64,000 bases of DNA from an uncultured Pseudomonadota bacterium (GTDB lineage Bacteria; Myxococcota_A; UBA796; SXON01), in the NCBI GenBank assembly GCA_903885375.1, contig CAISIK010000046.1, positions 24,041 to 88,040 on the forward strand, written 5' to 3'. The translations under genes and the position numbers were made by a program. Shown piece by piece: positions 61,293-64,000 of this stretch. The number at the start of each line of letters is the position of its first letter. Within the stretch, counting starts at the first letter, position 1. The notes under the pieces were generated by a model. It saw nothing but the letters and a program-made list of their open reading frames with translations. It had not been told where the DNA came from and ran no database searches.

Positions 61293-62866
61293 TCAGCTTC
61301 CCGTGCAGGTGGCGGTCAGGGTGACGGAGTCGGTGCTCGTGTCGCCGAAGCAGTCGGTCGCAGTGACGGTGACGACAACGGTGGAGGTGCTGGTGGAGCC
61401 CGAGGTGGGCGTGACCGGGCCGATGGTGAGGGAGACGGTGTCGCCGGTGGCGGCCGAGAGCGTTCCGGTGCCGGAGGTGACCGCCCAGGCGTAGGTGAGC
61501 GGCTCGGTGTCGGTGTCGGTGCTCCCGGTGGCATCGAGCACGAAGGTCTGGCTGGGGCAGAGGTCGCAGGCCGACACGTAGGCCTCGCTCACGCACGTGG
61601 CGGTGCCGGCGGCCGTTTGATCGGCGCCCGCCTTCGCCACCGGCGCCGTGTTGGTCGTGCGCTCGGTGACCGTGAGCACGAGCTCATCGCGCGGGCTGGT
61701 GGCATCGCTCGTGTTGGTGACCACGAGCCCGAAGGTGTAGGCCCCCGCCGTTTGCGCGGCGAAGGTGGGTTTTACGTCATCCGCTTCGTGGAGGTCGTCG
61801 GTGGTTTCGGTGGCGCCGGAGGGCCAGTCGAGGAGCTCCCAGGCGTACGTGAGCGCGCTGCTACGGGGGTCGGTGCTGCCGCTGCCATCGAGGGTGATGG
61901 TGGAGCAGGTCTTCAGCGAGCTGCTGCGGACGTAGTCGGCGTCGGCTACCGGCGTGGGCTCGCCGGTGCCGCTGCAGTCGTAGTCCACGGTGCCGGTTTC
62001 CGTAGCCCCGGGGTGGTAGCTGGTGCTCGTGTCGTCGCAGTCATCGCCGCCGTAGGCATCGCTGTCGTAGCCATCCCCATCGCGGTCGAAGTCGGACTTG
62101 CCGTTGCAGTCACCATCTACGCCGTCGTACCAGGTCTCCGACCCGCCGGGGTAGGAGTCGGCGCTCGCATCGTCGCAATCGCGCCCGCCGTGCTCGTCGG
62201 AGTCGTACCCATCCGCATCGGCGTCGTTGTCGCTGGCGCCATCGCAGTTCTCGTCGACGCCGTGTACCAGACCTCGGCGGCTTCGGGGTTCACGTCGGGG
62301 TCGAGGTCGTCGCAATCGCCGGGCAGGTCGCTCTCGTCGCTGCGGCCATCGCAGGAGGGCGTGCGGGCATCTCCACCCCACCCATCGCCGTCGGTATCCC
62401 CGTAGTACACCGACATCGTTTCCGGGTCGGTGTCGGCATCGTCGTCGTCGGCATCGCCGTTGCAGTTCTCGTCGACATCGAGCGGATCGCACACCTCGGT
62501 GGCCCCGGGGTTGATCCGGCGGTCGTTGTCGTTGCAATCCCCGCCTTCGTCCACGTACCGGGCGGGCAGCTCGCAGACCTCGACCTTGCTGTCGTCATCG
62601 CCGTAGTCGTCGTCGTCCGCATCGAGGAAGGCCGGGCGGGTGCCTTCCTGATCCGTGTCCGCGTCGTTGGCGAGGCCGTTGCAGTTCTCGTCCAACCCTG
62701 CTTCGTCACACAGCTCGACGGCGCCGGGGTTCACCCCCGCGAGCGCATCGTTGCAGTCGGTGCTGGCCGGATACCCATCGCCATCCGCGTCGGGGTCGGC
62801 AGGGGCGAAGAGGGCATCACATCCCGCCAGCAGGAGCGGGAGGAGGATCAGGAATCGGGGAGACAT
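61293..62866 (-). pseudogene. MopE-repeat / PKD-like lipoprotein gene with one-base frameshift
   Basis: From ATG 62866 the frame gives a lipoprotein signal (SPRFLILLPLLLAGC) and two full MopE repeats plus part of a third (DCDDLDPDVNPEAAEVWY). There a base is missing, at 62262-62263, and the sequence resumes in another frame with GVDENCDG, two more repeats, and two PKD/Ig-like domains (LDGSGSTD, LDATGSTD) to the stop. The intact repeat WYDGVDGDCNG further on shows what the site should read. With one base restored the product is 524 residues. It is a pseudogene, a sequence error or phase-variable. The intact paralogue lies directly downstream. Confidence 0.75.
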
Positions 62867-62965
62867 GGCACGCCAGAGGTCAGGCAGGCCGGGGACTGCA
62901 GATGGTGCCTTACATGCCACGTCCGGCGGGGAGCGATGCGCCTTTTTTGCCGACAATTCGCCATC

Positions 62966-64000
62966 TCAATCGGAGACTTCGAGCACCCGCACGTTGCGGT
63001 CCCCGCCCGGCCCGGCGGCGTCGTTGATGAACGTGACCGACACACGATGGGGCCCCGCCGCCAGGGACCCGAGGGGCACGCGGGTGGGGGCGACGATCTC
63101 CACGAGGCTCGAGGGGCCGGCCGGCGGGTCGATCGCCACATCCACCGTGGGGGGGCCGTTCCACACGTCGCCGTCGAGCGCGATCACGAGGCCCTCGTGG
63201 GGCGCCGTGAGGGTGAACTCCACGACGAGCGCGCCATCGGAGGTGATCGTCTGGTTGATGGCGAAGGCGGGGGGCACGAGCGGCCCCACCTGGCCCCCGC
63301 CCCAGTGGACCGGGAGCCCCTGGGTGCGCTCGAACAGCGCGCGGAGCCCATCCACCTCGCCCACCCGGGGGTGCCTCGCGAGGAGGCGGAGCGCCTCCCC
63401 TCCCCGGCCGGCGCGCTCGAGGGCGCCGGCGGTGGCCACCACGGCCCCCTCCGCGCGGGCGGGCCGCCACCCCGCCGCGAGCGCCGGCTCGATGCCGAGG
63501 GTGAGCGCAGCCTCGTCGCGCAGGGGCGCCGCCTTCACCAGCGCCGTGAGGAGCGCCGGATCGGCCGCCGCCTCCGCCAGCACGCCCTCGTAGAAGAGGC
63601 CGATGGCATCGAGCTCCGCGGCCGCCGCGAGACGCTCCGCGGGCGGGAACCGACCCAGACGGGCGAGGCGCCCCATGGAGCCGGCCGCCACCACGAGGAG
63701 GCCGAGCGCCAGCGCACGCTCGGGCGAGAACGCGCGCAGGAGGCGGGCCCCGAGGGGCGGAGCCTCCACGCGGACCATCGAGAGCCCGCGCGCATCCTCC
63801 TCGAAGACGGCCGCCGCAGGCCCCGGGAGCACCGCCACGAAGAGAGCACCGCCCGCCGCCGCGAGCCCGAGCAGCACCGCGGGAGCCACGCCCTCCGCCG
63901 CGCTGGGCAGCGCCCGCATGGCCACCCCCTCCTTCGCGGCCACGACGAGGGCGCCCGCCAGCGCGAGCCCGCCCGCACCCGCGAGCGCACGCGCGCCGGC
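62966..64000 (-). CDS. hypothetical membrane protein (5' end beyond window)
   Basis: The frame is open to the window edge, so the start is missing; 344 codons are visible. At least three hydrophobic helices come first (GLALAGALVVAA; VLLGLAAAGGALFVAVLP; ALALGLLVVAAG). A soluble helical region follows, then a C-terminal beta-sandwich (FAINQTITSDGALVVEFTL to HRVSVTFINDA), which probably lies outside the membrane. In-frame GTG 63943 is a possible but late start. No family was recognised. Confidence 0.65.
   Translation of the reverse strand, partial: AGARALAGAGGLALAGALVVAAKEGVAMRALPSAAEGVAPAVLLGLAAAGGALFVAVLPGPAAAVFEEDARGLSMVRVEAPPLGARLLRAFSPERALALGLLVVAAGSMGRLARLGRFPPAERLAAAAELDAIGLFYEGVLAEAAADPALLTALVKAAPLRDEAALTLGIEPALAAGWRPARAEGAVVATAGALERAGRGGEALRLLARHPRVGEVDGLRALFERTQGLPVHWGGGQVGPLVPPAFAINQTITSDGALVVEFTLTAPHEGLVIALDGDVWNGPPTVDVAIDPPAGPSSLVEIVAPTRVPLGSLAAGPHRVSVTFINDAAGPGGDRNVRVLEVSD

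Noticed and set aside
62240..62290. Programmed ribosomal frameshifting in the MopE lipoprotein
   Set aside because: No slippery heptamer or following structure was seen. The site coincides with one missing base in a repeat codon, which points to deletion or error.
59580..62750. Possible CRISPR-like or minisatellite array
   Set aside because: The repetition is at protein level (MopE units), inside coding frames, with diverged DNA and no constant repeat-spacer pattern.
1..64000. tRNA or rRNA genes
   Set aside because: No cloverleaf with a T-loop GTTCRA-type core or rRNA-like conserved stretch was noticed while reading both strands. A covariance-model scan would be decisive.

Overview
The window is very GC-rich, with almost every third codon position G or C. 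It looks like a member of the Myxococcota (Deltaproteobacteria-like) or a close uncultured relative. Three predicted surface proteins end in a Cys-hydrophobic-Arg-cluster tail of the MYXO-CTERM type. Two lipoproteins carry calcium/copper-binding MopE-like repeats. There is a DUF2330 protein, a Cys-rich NCGxCGxxC-repeat lipoprotein, and many short lipoproteins of the LLGC type. No rRNA, tRNA, CRISPR array, complete IS or phage gene was recognised. The assignment to a phylum is inference from gene style.

Layout: 1-4727 holds the start of a Rieske oxygenase, divergent from an MBOAT acyltransferase / SGNH-like / GT-C membrane enzyme cassette (envelope or exopolysaccharide decoration). 4780-11558 holds a DUF885 protein, a translationally coupled FIST sensor and PAS-GGDEF diguanylate cyclase, a lipoprotein, a DUF3370-like protein and a DUF2177 membrane protein. 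11524-17845 carries a phosphodiester-glycosidase-like surface protein, a SulP anion transporter divergent from a DUF475 (TerC-like) membrane protein, and a coupled lipoprotein. 17853-21991 carries a CotH-kinase lipoprotein, a crotonase-tail relic and two more lipoproteins. 22072-23698 is a beta-oxidation pair. 23821-27505 is a coupled STAND/TPR ATPase - GT-C-like - RluA operon. 27516-30922 runs leftward: DUF2330 protein plus a small lipoprotein, then a degenerate radical-SAM-like protein coupled to a GT9 glycosyltransferase. 30975-35356 holds an FG-GAP lipoprotein and a sulfatase-superfamily lipoprotein. 35401-37625 is an acyl-CoA dehydrogenase / B12-binding subunit / P-loop operon. 37735-41689 holds an OMP-like protein, an MFS transporter, a lipoprotein, a radical SAM enzyme and a divergent Asp/Asn hydroxylase-like protein. 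41886-43934 holds an interrupted OMP gene and SelO.

The most unusual block is 43975-49419. It encodes a 1010-residue protein with two complete radical SAM Cys motifs in one chain, a 1-Cys-type peroxiredoxin, a second radical SAM enzyme that is a paralogue of the C-terminal half of the first, and a YciB-like membrane protein. The four genes are packed with gaps of 8 nt or less. The remainder (49498-64000) carries an F420-oxidoreductase-type protein, a GNAT-UPF0178 fusion, a MiaB-like methylthiotransferase, a MYXO-CTERM subtilase, a Ski2-like helicase operon, two large MopE-repeat lipoproteins (one frameshifted) and the end of a membrane protein.

Two themes recur. First, about 18 probable first genes have no Shine-Dalgarno sequence but have a TA box (TACGCT, TAGGGG, TACCCT and similar) 10-15 nt before the start codon, as expected for leaderless mRNAs. 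Second, operon genes are joined by 4-nt NTGA overlaps with N = A, G, T and apparently C, which argues for CTG initiation in two genes. Two genes carry single-base lesions (an in-frame TGA; a one-base deletion) that are either true pseudogenes or assembly errors.
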